The notes: generated by a model from the letters alone, not told the origin. A stretch of DNA of 64,000 bases from Desulfovibrio ferrophilus (GCF_003966735.1 NZ_AP017378.1:977501-1041500), one strand, 5' to 3'; counted from the first letter of the stretch, positions 50,474 to 60,149 are shown. Numbers and translations: made by a program.

Positions 50474-53182
50474 CTAGCGGGAGTTGGAGTCCTTTTTGGT
50501 TCTGGGATGAGGTTCCAGGCCGATATACGCTGGGTCCTTGATTATTTTCCTGACCAGATTCAGTTGGTCCTCACGGCAGGAGGCATTGCCGTCCAGCATG
50601 GCCGCACGAACCTTTTTCAGGATTTCCCCATAAGCTGGTCCTTCGGGTAATCCGGCAAGTTGCAGGTCGCGCCCGCTGATGTCCAATTCTGCGTCTTTCA
50701 AGCGTGTCAGATATTGAGACAGGTCGCGGCGTGTGGCTTCCTGCTTGAATTTGGACATAAAGAACAGGACGCCTTCCACCGGTAATTCATCCAGCTGGAA
50801 GCATAACTGAGAGAGTGGGCCTTTGCGATGCTTCCACATCTTATAATGGTAAATGGACTGGTTGAGCTGCTTGCGAAGCGCCAGGAAATCGTTGATCTGC
50901 TTGGGAGTCAGGTTGAAGCGCTCGGCCAGTGACTGGGTCTCTTCATCCTTGGCGCCATTAGCCAGGGCCATGAAGTAGATGATCCAGGAACGGGGCGCGT
51001 GATTCAGGTAGAGCAGGCGGTACCATTCCAGCACCTTTTCGATTTCCTCCAGCAGTTCCTCTTGAGCTGGAGACAGTGTCAACATGGGATGAATGGCCGA
51101 AAGCAGGCGCAGATCACGCATCTGGCGCAGGCACGCCAGAGCCGTTTTCTCCTCGAAAATCAGACACATCTCGTTGAACAGGCGGCTGCCTGAAAGTTTT
51201 TCCATCATGCCCAGGCCCAGAGCGTTTTTGATGAGCCGTTCAGTTTGTCCACCGATTTGAAAGGAATAACGCTGGGCAAAACGGATGGCGCGCAGGATGC
51301 GGGTAGGGTCTTCCACAAAGGACAAGGAATGTAGCACGCGGATCACGCGGTTTTTGATGTCCCGCTGTGCCCCGAAAAAGTCTACCAGCCGCCCAAATTG
51401 GCTCTTATTGAGCTGTACGGCCAAGGCATTGATGGTGAAGTCCCGTCGATAGAGGTCCATTTTTATGGAAGACAGTTCCACGGTGGGTAGAGCCGCTGGG
51501 TACTCGTAGTACTCCAGCCGGGCCGTGGCCACGTCAATGTGTTGTCCATCGGGCAGGACAATAACGGCTGTTTGGAATTTGCGGTGAGCTCGGACACGAC
51601 CACCAAGTTTGTCCCCCAAAGCCTGGGCAAAGGCGATTCCGTCACCTTCCACTACCAGATCCAGGTCCAGGTTGGGGGTATCCATCAGAATGTCGCGGAC
51701 AAATCCACCTACAGCATAAATGGATTGTTCGAGTTCGTCGGCAAGTTCTCCGGCCTCGTGCAGAATGCCAACCAGTTCCTTTGGCAGGCGTTCATTGAGC
51801 AGGATGCGGATGTTTCGTTCCCGTGAGCGCTCAGGCATCAGCGACTCTGGAATTCGAGCGGGTTCGTCCACCAACAAATTGATCAGGTCTGTGCGTGTCA
51901 CAACACCAACGATATGGCCCTTGTCGATGACAGGGACCAGACGTTGGCCTTGGCCCAGAACGATCTCGATGATCTCATACAGATTGGTATCCGGTGAAAC
52001 GGAAGCCGAGGCACGCATCATGTAATCGGTGGCAGGGGTCTCGGAAAGTCCGTGCCCCACGGCCTTGTCGGCGATTTGATGCTCGAGAACACCAATGAAT
52101 TTACCTGTCTCCATGTCCACGATGGGTGCAGCCTTCAAGCCGTAGCGAGACATGATTTCTGCCGCTTCAGCCGTGGTCATTTCGCGTTCGATGACAATGG
52201 CCGGGCGGGACATCAGGTCCTGCACGCCGTGCTGTGGGCGAATCAGGGTATTGAGCAGCGCAAAGAGTTCGTCCTTGACCTGCGACATGGTGCGATCCTT
52301 GATGCTGGCGGAGGCTGCGGCTGCATGCCCACCTCCACCGAAGGATGCACAAATCTGGCCGACGTCTACCTCTGGACTTCTGGAACGCGCTACGAGATGA
52401 ACCCGGTCGTGCATTCGACCGAGGGCAAACAGAACCCGAATGTTCTCCATGTCGATGATTTTGTGAGCCAATAGCGCGAAATCACTGACGTATTCTTCAG
52501 TTGAGATTTCGGCTGTCACAACGGGTACACCACGAATGTCGTGGGTTTTGGCCGATTCCAGCAGGGCATTGAGCAGGGAGACCTGTTCGGCGGAGAGGTC
52601 CCGGGTAATGAGGTCTGAGATGACCGTGGTGTCCATGCCCTGGGTCAGCAACCACGCAGCAGCCTGGAAATCCTCAGGTTTTGTGGAATTGAAGGTGAAC
52701 GAGCCTGTATCTTCGAAAATACCAAGTCCAATGATGGTCGCTTCGTCAGGCTTCAGGGTGATGCCCATTCCCATGATTTCATGGGTCAGAATGGTGGCCG
52801 TTGACCCCCAATCAATGACTTTCCCCTTGGAGTGTACAACATCGTCATCGTTATCTGGATGGTGGTCGTAGGTATGGATTTCGAGATTTGGGTTGTCAAA
52901 AGCCTGTTTGACATGAGGCACGCGCCCCTGTTGCCGTGTATCCACCAGGACCAGAGTTCGGACAGTGGACAGATCGATTTCCCGAACGTTGCGGAAATTG
53001 AACATGTACATGGCGCTCTGGATATAAAAATTGCGTAGGTTTTTTTCCTGGCTTCCGGGGAAGACAAGGACCGCTCCAGGATAGAGTCTGCTCGCTGCGA
53101 CCATGGCCGCCAATGAATCGAAATCCGCATTGGCGTGGGATGTAATGATCAGGGGAGCGTCTATCTTTTCTGGTTTATTCAT
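50474..53182 (-). CDS. DHH phosphoesterase - CBS - tRNA nucleotidyltransferase fusion protein
   Basis: A 902-residue cytoplasmic fusion. Domains in order: DHH/DHHA1 phosphoesterase (HANADFDSLAAM near residue 15, YDHHPDND, GGGHAAAASA); two CBS domains (about 310-440); and a polymerase-beta type class II nucleotidyltransferase head with GGFVRDILM, DLDLVVEGDG, and YYEYPAALPTVE plus RRDFTINALAV, followed by the RNA-binding neck and body. CCA- or A-adding tRNA nucleotidyltransferases of Aquifex, Thermus and delta-type bacteria take this form. It should add A or CCA ends to tRNA, with the DHH and CBS parts probably regulatory or for RNA degradation. ATG 53182; xerD is 70 bases upstream. Confidence 0.88.
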   Translation of the reverse strand: MNKPEKIDAPLIITSHANADFDSLAAMVAASRLYPGAVLVFPGSQEKNLRNFYIQSAMYMFNFRNVREIDLSTVRTLVLVDTRQQGRVPHVKQAFDNPNLEIHTYDHHPDNDDDVVHSKGKVIDWGSTATILTHEIMGMGITLKPDEATIIGLGIFEDTGSFTFNSTKPEDFQAAAWLLTQGMDTTVISDLITRDLSAEQVSLLNALLESAKTHDIRGVPVVTAEISTEEYVSDFALLAHKIIDMENIRVLFALGRMHDRVHLVARSRSPEVDVGQICASFGGGGHAAAASASIKDRTMSQVKDELFALLNTLIRPQHGVQDLMSRPAIVIEREMTTAEAAEIMSRYGLKAAPIVDMETGKFIGVLEHQIADKAVGHGLSETPATDYMMRASASVSPDTNLYEIIEIVLGQGQRLVPVIDKGHIVGVVTRTDLINLLVDEPARIPESLMPERSRERNIRILLNERLPKELVGILHEAGELADELEQSIYAVGGFVRDILMDTPNLDLDLVVEGDGIAFAQALGDKLGGRVRAHRKFQTAVIVLPDGQHIDVATARLEYYEYPAALPTVELSSIKMDLYRRDFTINALAVQLNKSQFGRLVDFFGAQRDIKNRVIRVLHSLSFVEDPTRILRAIRFAQRYSFQIGGQTERLIKNALGLGMMEKLSGSRLFNEMCLIFEEKTALACLRQMRDLRLLSAIHPMLTLSPAQEELLEEIEKVLEWYRLLYLNHAPRSWIIYFMALANGAKDEETQSLAERFNLTPKQINDFLALRKQLNQSIYHYKMWKHRKGPLSQLCFQLDELPVEGVLFFMSKFKQEATRRDLSQYLTRLKDAELDISGRDLQLAGLPEGPAYGEILKKVRAAMLDGNASCREDQLNLVRKIIKDPAYIGLEPHPRTKKDSNSR

Positions 53183-53252
53183 TAATATTTCCAGACTATT
53201 ATGTCTTTTTTAGCGCTTTATTAAAGTAATACTTTAATCATTTATAAGAGGT

Positions 53253-54164
53253 TTACATTCCTGACCGGGGGTGGTGCTGACGGTGAATTTTGACCAGTCG
53301 ACCAGCCTGGACATGAGTGTAAATTTCGGTTGCTGCGATATCTGCATGCCCCAGAAGGAGCTGTACGGTTCTCAAGTCGGCCCCGCCCTCCAGAAGGTGA
53401 GTGGCAAAGGAGTGTCTGAAGGTGTGCGGTGAGACATTTCTGGTAATGCCCGCTGTCAACGCATGACGTTTGACAGCTTTCCATACGGCCTGTCGGGACA
53501 ATCCCTTGCCTGAGCGGTTCAGGAACACCGCATCTTCAACGGGTTTAAATTGTCCGCGCCAGCTTTGCAAATAATTCTGCAGGAATTCCTGAGCAGCATA
53601 GTGGATGGGGATCAAACGTTCCTTGGAACCTTTTCCGAAAATTTTGAGAACACCCACCTGAGGGTCGAAGTCGAAAGCCTTCATTTCCACCAGTTCAGAG
53701 ACGCGAAGCCCGGCGGCATAGAGGAGTTCAAGCATGGTTCGATCCCGGAATCCCAGCTTGGTGGAAAGATCGGGTTGTTTGAGTACCTCGGCCATCTCGT
53801 TGATAGTCAATACTTCCGGTAGTTTGCGGGGCAGCTTGGGGTTTTCTAGGAACTCAGCGGGATCGGAATCGGCTAGGCCTTCATCCGCCAGGTACGAGAA
53901 AAAGCCACGTAAGGCAGAGAGATGGCGGGCCAGGCTTCTGCTGGCAAGCCCCTTGCGACGCAAATGAAAGAGATAGAGGGACAGGGTTTGTCCGCTTACA
54001 TCTGCAAGCTCGGCGTTTTTCTCATTCAGGAAGGTTGAAAATTCTCGCAGATCGGTAGCATAGGCGGCCAGGCTGTTCTCCGACAGGCCGCGAACCACGA
54101 GCAGATGCTCAAGGTAGGCATCCATCTGAGGATGAGCGGAGTAGGAGTCATGGAGTGCTGTCAT
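53253..54164 (-). CDS. xerD: Tyrosine recombinase XerD
   Basis: A 303-residue site-specific recombinase that resolves chromosome dimers at dif with XerC. Catalytic residues are all visible: Arg154 (AAGLRVSEL), Lys178 (GKGSKERLIP), His247 and Arg250 (SPHTFRHSFATH), His273 (LLGHADIAATE), nucleophile Tyr282 (IYTHV). The N-terminal SAM-like core-binding domain (MDAYLEHLLVVRGLSENSLAAY) is present. Length is that of XerC/XerD rather than of a phage integrase, and no att site is seen. The start is ATG 54164; a shorter start is possible. Confidence 0.93.
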   Translation of the reverse strand: MTALHDSYSAHPQMDAYLEHLLVVRGLSENSLAAYATDLREFSTFLNEKNAELADVSGQTLSLYLFHLRRKGLASRSLARHLSALRGFFSYLADEGLADSDPAEFLENPKLPRKLPEVLTINEMAEVLKQPDLSTKLGFRDRTMLELLYAAGLRVSELVEMKAFDFDPQVGVLKIFGKGSKERLIPIHYAAQEFLQNYLQSWRGQFKPVEDAVFLNRSGKGLSRQAVWKAVKRHALTAGITRNVSPHTFRHSFATHLLEGGADLRTVQLLLGHADIAATEIYTHVQAGRLVKIHRQHHPRSGM

Positions 54165-54331
54165 TTATAAAAGGTCCGTTTTTCCAACAGAGTACACTCC
54201 CGAAGGGGCAGACACAAGAGCCCGGCAATGGAGGTGCTCATTGACAGCAGCGCCCGGCCCACGTAATCAAAATGGCTCTTTGAGGTTCCACGGAGGCCCC
54301 TCGAAACCATCGCCTAAGGAGAAGGACCATA

Positions 54332-55498
54332 GTGCCCGATTTCAAGCTTGCGCAGCGCATTGCTGAGCTGCCCCCATATCTGTTTGCCCAGATCGATGCC
54401 GTGAAACGCGAGGTTGCCGCGCGCGGTGTGGACATCATCAGTCTGGGGATCGGCGATCCCGATCTGCCTACCCCTGATTTTATCATCGACAAGCTCGCCG
54501 AGTCTGCCAGAAAAGCCCCGAATCATCGCTATCCGGATTATGAGGGGATGCTGTCCTTTAGGACTGCGGTGGCAACGTGGTACAAGCAGCGTTTTGACGT
54601 TGACCTTAATCCGGCAACCGAAGTGGTCAGCCTGATTGGCTCCAAGGAGGGCATTGCCCATTTCCCCTTGGCCTTCACCAATCCTGGCGACATGAACTTG
54701 GTCTGCACGCCCAATTATCCCGTGTATCCCATCGCCACGAAATTTGCCGGAGGTGAGGTGGAGTTTGTTCCTCTGACCGAGGACAATGCCTACTTGCCGG
54801 ATCTGGACGCCATCAGTGATGAATCATGGGCCAAGGCCAAGTCCATCTATCTGAATTATCCCAATAATCCCACTGCCGGGGTTGCCGATGATGCCTTTTT
54901 TGAGAAATTGATCAAGAAATGCATCGAGACTGAAACCATCATTGTCCATGACGCGGCCTATACCGAAATTTATTTCGACCCGGCCAATAAGCCCAAGAGT
55001 ATTATGGAGTATGCGGGAGCCAAGGAAGTGGCCATTGAGTTCCACTCCCTGTCCAAGACGTACAACATGACCGGCTGGCGCGTGGCCATGGCTGTGGGTA
55101 ACGCCACGCTTGTGGGTGGTCTGGGCAAGGTCAAGACCAATGTGGATTCCGGTATTTTCCAGGCTGTCCAGGAAGCGGGTATCGCCGCACTGGAGCAGGG
55201 CGAGCCTTATGCTGAAAAGTTCCGAGGCATCTACAGAGAGCGGCGTGACGCTGTTGTGGCTGCTCTTCGAAAGGCGGGCATCAAATGCCCGTTGCCTGAC
55301 GCCTCCTTTTATATCTGGGCCAACGTCCCCGAAGGATATAACTCTTCGGACTTCGTGACCAAGGTCATTCAGGAGACGGGCGTAGTCCTGACTCCAGGCA
55401 ATGGCTTCGGCGCGCCTGGTGAAGGCTACTTCCGTATCTCGTTGACCGTACCTACAGAACGTTTGGAGGAAGCGGTATCCCGCATCGCCTCTCTATAA
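54332..55498 (+). CDS. dapL: LL-diaminopimelate aminotransferase
   Basis: A 388-residue fold-type I PLP aminotransferase that turns tetrahydrodipicolinate directly into LL-diaminopimelate, bypassing the acylated intermediates. The family N-terminus (YLFAQIDAVKREVAARGVDIISLGIGDPDLPTP) is present, with SKEGIAH, YPNNPTAG, and the PLP Lys242 in FHSLSKTYNMTGWR. With LysA encoded at 43.5 kb this completes key parts of lysine and peptidoglycan precursor supply. Start is GTG 54332 with AAGGAG about 8 bases upstream. Its TAA stop overlaps the proposed folK start (ATAA). Confidence 0.92.
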   Translation: MPDFKLAQRIAELPPYLFAQIDAVKREVAARGVDIISLGIGDPDLPTPDFIIDKLAESARKAPNHRYPDYEGMLSFRTAVATWYKQRFDVDLNPATEVVSLIGSKEGIAHFPLAFTNPGDMNLVCTPNYPVYPIATKFAGGEVEFVPLTEDNAYLPDLDAISDESWAKAKSIYLNYPNNPTAGVADDAFFEKLIKKCIETETIIVHDAAYTEIYFDPANKPKSIMEYAGAKEVAIEFHSLSKTYNMTGWRVAMAVGNATLVGGLGKVKTNVDSGIFQAVQEAGIAALEQGEPYAEKFRGIYRERRDAVVAALRKAGIKCPLPDASFYIWANVPEGYNSSDFVTKVIQETGVVLTPGNGFGAPGEGYFRISLTVPTERLEEAVSRIASL

Positions 55499-56004
55499 CC
55501 GCCTATGTTGGGCTGGGCTCGAATATGGGCCAGCCCACGGAGAATCTTGCCCGGGCGATGACCCGTCTGGGCGAGATTCCCGATGTTCTGGGCGTCGAAG
55601 CTTCTCCCATCTATCGCACCGAGCCGCAGTTGGTGCGCGAGCAATCGTGGTTTGCCAACCAAGTTGCGCGCGTGATATGCGGCCCACAGGTCACCCCGTT
55701 TGCATTTCTTGAAGAACTTCTGAACCTTGAGATTGATCTTGGACGGGATCGAACTCGAGGGGAGGGCGCTCCAATTCGTTATGGGCCACGGGTCATTGAT
55801 CTTGATCTGTTGCTGTTCGATGACGTGGTGATGCAGACAGAGCGTCTGACCTTGCCCCATCCGGGGATTCTGGCACGCGCATTTGTGTTGCTGCCGCTTG
55901 TGGATCTGGCCCCTGATCTCGTTTTGCCCGATGGGATAGCCATAAGAGAAGTTCTTGAACAGTTGGATTATCGTCGTGAGGGCGATCAGATTTGGCAGGA
56001 CTAA
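55495..56004 (+). CDS. folK: 2-amino-4-hydroxy-6-hydroxymethyldihydropteridine pyrophosphokinase
   Basis: HPPK transfers pyrophosphate from ATP to 6-hydroxymethyl-dihydropterin in folate synthesis. The frame reads TAYVGLGSNMG, then ASPIYRTEPQ, FLEELLNLEIDLGR, RYGPRVIDLDLLLFDD and LPHPGILARAFVLLPL, all diagnostic. The conserved first strand lies before the first ATG (55525), with no ATG, GTG or TTG in frame upstream of it. The nearest possible start is ATA 55495, which overlaps the dapL stop as ATAA and aligns with the E. coli N-terminus. Starting at ATG 55525 would remove the GLGSN strand. The identity is secure; the start is the uncertain part. Confidence 0.88.
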   Translation: MTAYVGLGSNMGQPTENLARAMTRLGEIPDVLGVEASPIYRTEPQLVREQSWFANQVARVICGPQVTPFAFLEELLNLEIDLGRDRTRGEGAPIRYGPRVIDLDLLLFDDVVMQTERLTLPHPGILARAFVLLPLVDLAPDLVLPDGIAIREVLEQLDYRREGDQIWQD

Positions 56005-56069
56005 CTGCTGTTATTATTGGTTTTCAAAGAAAAGCTAAAGTATAACTTCAAGCTGAGGCTGGTTGCAGA

Positions 56070-56330
56070 ATGCTCAAATTTATCGTCATCGGCGTGGCCC
56101 TATTCTTTCTGTACAAGATGTTCAAGGGAGATGCCCGTAAGAAAGAGACCCACAGTGACAAGGAACGTGATCGCCTGATCGCTTCGGGTGAGATGATCAA
56201 GGATCCCATTTGTGGAACCTATGTGGACAAGGACGCAGACATTCGAGTCAAGGATGATCAGGGCGTTCACTGTTTTTGCAGCTTCGAGTGTCGCGACAAG
56301 TATCTGAAGCAGCTTGAATCGGGAGAGTAG
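56070..56330 (+). CDS. Small membrane-anchored YHS-domain protein
   Basis: An 86-residue protein with one N-terminal membrane helix (LKFIVIGVALFFLYKMF), a charged linker and a YHS-like domain, DPICGTYVDKDADIRVKDDQ then CFCSFECRDKYLKQL. The cysteine arrangement (DPICG and CFCSFEC) is that of TRASH/YHS metal-binding modules, which hold copper, zinc or similar metals. It has a fair ribosome site and lies between folK and the transaldolase gene, each on the plus strand. The ligand and role are not known. Confidence 0.75.
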   Translation: MLKFIVIGVALFFLYKMFKGDARKKETHSDKERDRLIASGEMIKDPICGTYVDKDADIRVKDDQGVHCFCSFECRDKYLKQLESGE

Positions 56331-56397
56331 CTTCCCAATTCGCCGCAGCTAGGCTATAATGGAAGGAATACACGGGTTTCCATCCAAGGAGCGAAGC

Positions 56398-57051
56398 ATG
56401 CGTTTTTTTATCGACACGGCCAATCTTGATGAAATTCATCAGGCCCAAAAGTATGGCTTGATTGATGGCGTGACCACCAATCCGTCGCTGTTTGCCAAGG
56501 AACAACAGGATTGGAAGGAGTTGGCAGCGGCTATTTGCAAGGCCGTTGACGGTCCGGTCAGCCTTGAAGTCGTTGGCCTGACAGCAGAAGAGATGGTGGC
56601 TGAGGCCAGAGAGCTGGTCAAATTCGGTCCCAATGTCGTTGTCAAGATTCCCATGATCATGGAAGGTCTCGTCGCTGTTCGACAGCTATCCCAGATGGGT
56701 ATCGACACCAATGTCACCCTCGTTTTTTCGCCCCTGCAGGCTCTGATGGCCGCTAAGGCCGGTGCTACCTACGTGAGTCCTTTTGTCGGTCGTGTGGACG
56801 ATACCGGGGCTGATGGCATGGAACTCATCGAACAGATCGTTACTATCTTTAATAATTACAATTTTAAAACACAGGTACTGGTAGCCAGCATTCGTAGCCC
56901 TATGCACATTGTTGAATCCGCTCTGATGGGCGCCGATGTCTCGACAATTCCCTACAAAGTCCTTGAAAGGTTGGCGAAGCATCCATTGACTGACAAGGGC
57001 TTGGCCGATTTCCTGGCTGATTGGAAAAATACCAAGGGGGCAGGGCGCTGA
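56398..57051 (+). CDS. fsa: Transaldolase-like protein / fructose-6-phosphate aldolase
   Basis: A 217-residue subfamily of class I aldolase-fold transaldolases (TalC/FSA). It shows [21 protein letters not shown], the Schiff-base Lys83 in [38 protein letters not shown] and VLVASIRSP. Either transaldolase or fructose-6-phosphate aldolase activity fits this length; residues that separate them cannot be judged without an alignment. ATG 56398 has AAGGAG 6 bases upstream and lies after a start 13 codons earlier that is not conserved. It is followed by a terminator. Confidence 0.9.
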   Translation: MRFFIDTANLDEIHQAQKYGLIDGVTTNPSLFAKEQQDWKELAAAICKAVDGPVSLEVVGLTAEEMVAEARELVKFGPNVVVKIPMIMEGLVAVRQLSQMGIDTNVTLVFSPLQALMAAKAGATYVSPFVGRVDDTGADGMELIEQIVTIFNNYNFKTQVLVASIRSPMHIVESALMGADVSTIPYKVLERLAKHPLTDKGLADFLADWKNTKGAGR

Positions 57052-57102
57052 TGGCCTGTCGAGCCTGAGTGTAAGATTTCTTCGTCATCATCATGTTGAG
57101 AC

Positions 57103-57127
57103 AGCCCCTCGCCAGAGGGGCTTTTTT
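57103..57127 (+). terminator. Terminator after the transaldolase gene
   Basis: AGCCCCTC and GAGGGGCT pair exactly around GCCA, followed by a T run. Confidence 0.93.
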
Positions 57128-57689
57128 ATGCCGTTTCGATCTTGGGATTGAGAAACTAGCATAAAGGGCTCCTGGGGGCTGTGTATCCGGCACATCCCAA
57201 CACCTGGGGTTTGATAGTGTCATGGATTGACAGGGCCATAGAACAGTGAAGAGAGAGTCTGTCTGAACCCGACTCGGTGAAGCCTTAGGGATGAGAAAGC
57301 ATCGCCATGAGTTAAGGACGGCATCACAGCCAATATCGAACTGTGCGACAGACGGAATCAGAACCTCCTTGAAAACGGGAAAGTTCGCTTTGACTTTGGG
57401 TGGGACTGGAACCCCCTGACCGCCTTAGGAGTATCGTTATCAAGTCTCATAATGTAAATTATGTTAACTTTAAGACGAGGCTATTTGTACATAAGCGTCT
57501 GTAATTATGTGTTTATCTCGTTGGAAACTCGTATGTGAAACAGGAATCCGACAGCATGCTCTAACTTGAATGTTTGTTGTTGAATGCGAGGGCTGAAACG
57601 TTCGCTATGCCCTACTGTTCAAGTTGAGGCGAAAGCGTGCTGTATGAGCTTCTAGTCACACGATGTGAGGCAAAGGTCGTTGGACAATG
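57128..57689. other. Intergenic region without a recognised gene
   Basis: About 560 bases between two convergent units. Only short frames occur, none with a ribosome site or known motif. A 6-bp palindrome CATAAT/ATTATG stands at 57448-57463 (4-base loop) in an AT-rich part. No transposase, RNA gene or repeat was recognised. A larger RNA gene cannot be excluded by eye. Confidence 0.4.
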
Positions 57690-57722
57690 AAAAAGGCCCC
57701 ACAGGCGAACTGGAGGCCTTTG
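57690..57722 (-). terminator. Possible terminator after the cyclase gene
   Basis: Minus strand: AAAGGCC (57721-57715) pairs with GGCCTTT (57698-57692) across a 16-base loop, followed by T residues and CATTG. The stem is only 7 bp, so this is tentative. Confidence 0.5.
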
Positions 57723-57785
57723 TTGGAGGTATTGTGACAAGGGAGAAGTCTGGAGGTAGTGTTCTCCCCTTCTGGAGGTGGACAT

Positions 57786-60149
57786 CTACTTTTTGGTCAT
57801 GCGATAGACGCCATCCCAGGCTTGACCTTGCTTTACAGGAGGATCTGTCTTGAATTGATAGCAACGCTGGATATAGGCCTTAGAAGGAGTGGTCATACCT
57901 TCTGGGACTCGTTCAATTATTTCTGCTTCCTTGAAGACTTCAATGGCTGCATCCCATTGCGTATCCAGATACAATTTCATGCCTTGGTCAAACAATTTGA
58001 ATAGTTCGATTTCCTGTTCGGTAAGGTCACCTTTCATGGCGACGAGCTCATAGACTTTGACTGGCTCGGACTTGCCCACGACTGCGATATTGTCGATGAA
58101 ACGGCACTCCACCATCTCACGGACGGTTGTTTCGTTGCCGCTATCGTCCCAGGCCGGTTGATCCAGGACGTACTCGCTGATCAGGTTGTACACACCGTAC
58201 TGTTTTGCCCCGGATTCCAGACGCGCGGCCAGGTTCACGGCATCGCCCATCATGGTGTAGTTCATGCGCATGGTGCTGCCCATGTTGCCTACAACAATTT
58301 CGCCAGAATTCAGACCGATACGCACCAGCATATTATGGACAATGACAGGCCATTTGTCGCCAACGCCCCAGACCTCAGGCGGATAGCCCTTGGAATTGCG
58401 TTCCGGTTCATCAGGCAATTGTTTTTCAGATTTCCACTTTTCGCGCAATGCAAGTATGGAATTCTGCATGTTTACGGCAATTCTGCAGGCTCGAAGAGCA
58501 TGGTCAGGGACATCCATGGGCGCGCCGATGAAGGCCACGATGGCATCGCCTTCGTATTTGTCCAGCGTGCCCCGTTCAAGTAGTAGGATGTCCGTCATTG
58601 CTGTTAGGTATTCGTTCAGTAATTCAACGAGTTGGGTTGCTGTAAGCTTTTCGGAGAAGTTAGAGAAGCTCTGAACGTCCGAGAAAAAGGCTGTGATGAC
58701 ACGGGCTTCACCGCCCAGTTCCGGGTTTGCCTTGTTTTCAAACATTTCATCAATAAGTTCGGGGGATAAATAACTGGCAAAAGTGGATTGCAGGAATTTC
58801 TTATGCCCTTCCTCCCGCCAGTATTTGACCAGCGTGAGCAGAGCGAAATTGAGTCCTAGGGCGAGGAATGAATAGAGTGGGGATAGATGGAACCCTTTCG
58901 TCTCCATCAAGTACACGGCCCCTTCCCAAGCGCCCCAGGCGCACGCACCCAGCGGAATCAAACTCATGGCGGCTCTGGCCCAGGTCAGGAGTGCTGTGGT
59001 CAGCAGTCCCGAGGCGATGAGTACCATGAATTCCAGGCCCGGGGCCCAGGCTGGCCGTTGGATGAAATCTTTTTGAAGGATGTTGTCCACCACCGTGGCG
59101 TGGACTTCAACGCCGGGCATGACCGGGTCAAAGGGGGTGGCTCGCAGGTCTTTCAGGCCCGCGGCCGAGGTGCCCAGGAAGACAATTTTCCCTTTCAATT
59201 CTCCTGGACGCAGGCTGTCCGAAAGAATTTTTGAAGCAGAGATGTATGGAAAGGATTCTCTGGGGCCACGATAATGGGCAAAAACCTGTCCCTGTCGATC
59301 CACCGGGATGACCGTGCCCCCTACCCTGACGCTTTCAACCCCCTGCTCCGAGACCTTGATCACAGCCTGCTTGGCGCCGATGGCCGTCATCAGGGTTGCC
59401 ATGGAAAGACTGGGATAGAGTTTGCCCTTATAGTGGGCAAAGAGCGGTGTTTTGCGGTAGATGCCGTCCAGATCCGGGTTGGTATTGAAGAATCCGGACA
59501 TTCTGGCGGCAGCGCCCAAGGCGGGGATATTACAGACAACCGAAGGTGCATCCACCATGAAGTCTTTACTGGGAGGAGCGTTTTTGGAGCGTTTTTCGAC
59601 CAGGCTGACGGGATGAAGCACGCAATCATCGCTCGCTGCAATATGTCCATCATCGAAGTTCAGGTAATATCCCAGAACAAAGGGCCCTTGGCCCAGTACG
59701 CCTGCCAGCACTTGGTCATTATCCATCAGAGCCTGAGGAATTCCAGTAAATCCCATGTTTACCTGGAGATCACGCTTGATGTCTTGCTGGATGATCTTGG
59801 GGGATGTGCGGTCGTCTTCTGCGAAAACGATATCGATACCCACGGCCAATGCTCCGGCCTGACGAATTTTGGCCAAAAGCAAGGCGACACGGTATCTGGG
59901 CCATGGCCATTGGCCGTAAGCTGCCAGTGAGCGTTCATCCAAATCGACAATGACCGGGGTTCCGCTGGTCTCGGTGCTGTGAGACACACGCATCATCTGG
60001 TCATAGAGCTTCAGGTCCAGGGCCTTCAGTAGTACTGGCCGCTGCATGTACAGCCACGCGATGAACATTGTCGAGGCCATGCCCAGAACAAAAAGAAAGG
60101 CCCAACTGTCTCTGAAACGCTCAAAAGCCTTGAGCAGTTGTTGCTTCAT
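57786..60149 (-). CDS. CHASE2-domain class III adenylate/guanylate cyclase
   Basis: A 787-residue membrane sensor-cyclase. One N-terminal membrane helix (16-34), a large extracytoplasmic CHASE2 domain (about 40-330: VIVDLDERSLAAYGQWPWPR, VGIDIVFAEDDR, LGTSAAGLKDLRATPFDPV), further membrane helices at about 360-440, then a cyclase domain starting ITAFFSDVQSFSNFSE. The metal site Asp (FFSDVQ), DKYEGDAIVAFIGAP and NYTMMGDAVNLAARLES with the N-x-x-x-R transition-state pair are intact, so it should be active on ATP or GTP. The C-terminus has a helical extension. It carries its own signal and may control cAMP. ATG 60149; next gene 183 bases away. Confidence 0.9.
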   Translation of the reverse strand: MKQQLLKAFERFRDSWAFLFVLGMASTMFIAWLYMQRPVLLKALDLKLYDQMMRVSHSTETSGTPVIVDLDERSLAAYGQWPWPRYRVALLLAKIRQAGALAVGIDIVFAEDDRTSPKIIQQDIKRDLQVNMGFTGIPQALMDNDQVLAGVLGQGPFVLGYYLNFDDGHIAASDDCVLHPVSLVEKRSKNAPPSKDFMVDAPSVVCNIPALGAAARMSGFFNTNPDLDGIYRKTPLFAHYKGKLYPSLSMATLMTAIGAKQAVIKVSEQGVESVRVGGTVIPVDRQGQVFAHYRGPRESFPYISASKILSDSLRPGELKGKIVFLGTSAAGLKDLRATPFDPVMPGVEVHATVVDNILQKDFIQRPAWAPGLEFMVLIASGLLTTALLTWARAAMSLIPLGACAWGAWEGAVYLMETKGFHLSPLYSFLALGLNFALLTLVKYWREEGHKKFLQSTFASYLSPELIDEMFENKANPELGGEARVITAFFSDVQSFSNFSEKLTATQLVELLNEYLTAMTDILLLERGTLDKYEGDAIVAFIGAPMDVPDHALRACRIAVNMQNSILALREKWKSEKQLPDEPERNSKGYPPEVWGVGDKWPVIVHNMLVRIGLNSGEIVVGNMGSTMRMNYTMMGDAVNLAARLESGAKQYGVYNLISEYVLDQPAWDDSGNETTVREMVECRFIDNIAVVGKSEPVKVYELVAMKGDLTEQEIELFKLFDQGMKLYLDTQWDAAIEVFKEAEIIERVPEGMTTPSKAYIQRCYQFKTDPPVKQGQAWDGVYRMTKK

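Noticed and set aside
53253-54164. Phage or island integrase
   Set aside because: Length and sequence fit chromosomal XerD; no att-like repeats, tRNA gene or phage genes are nearby.
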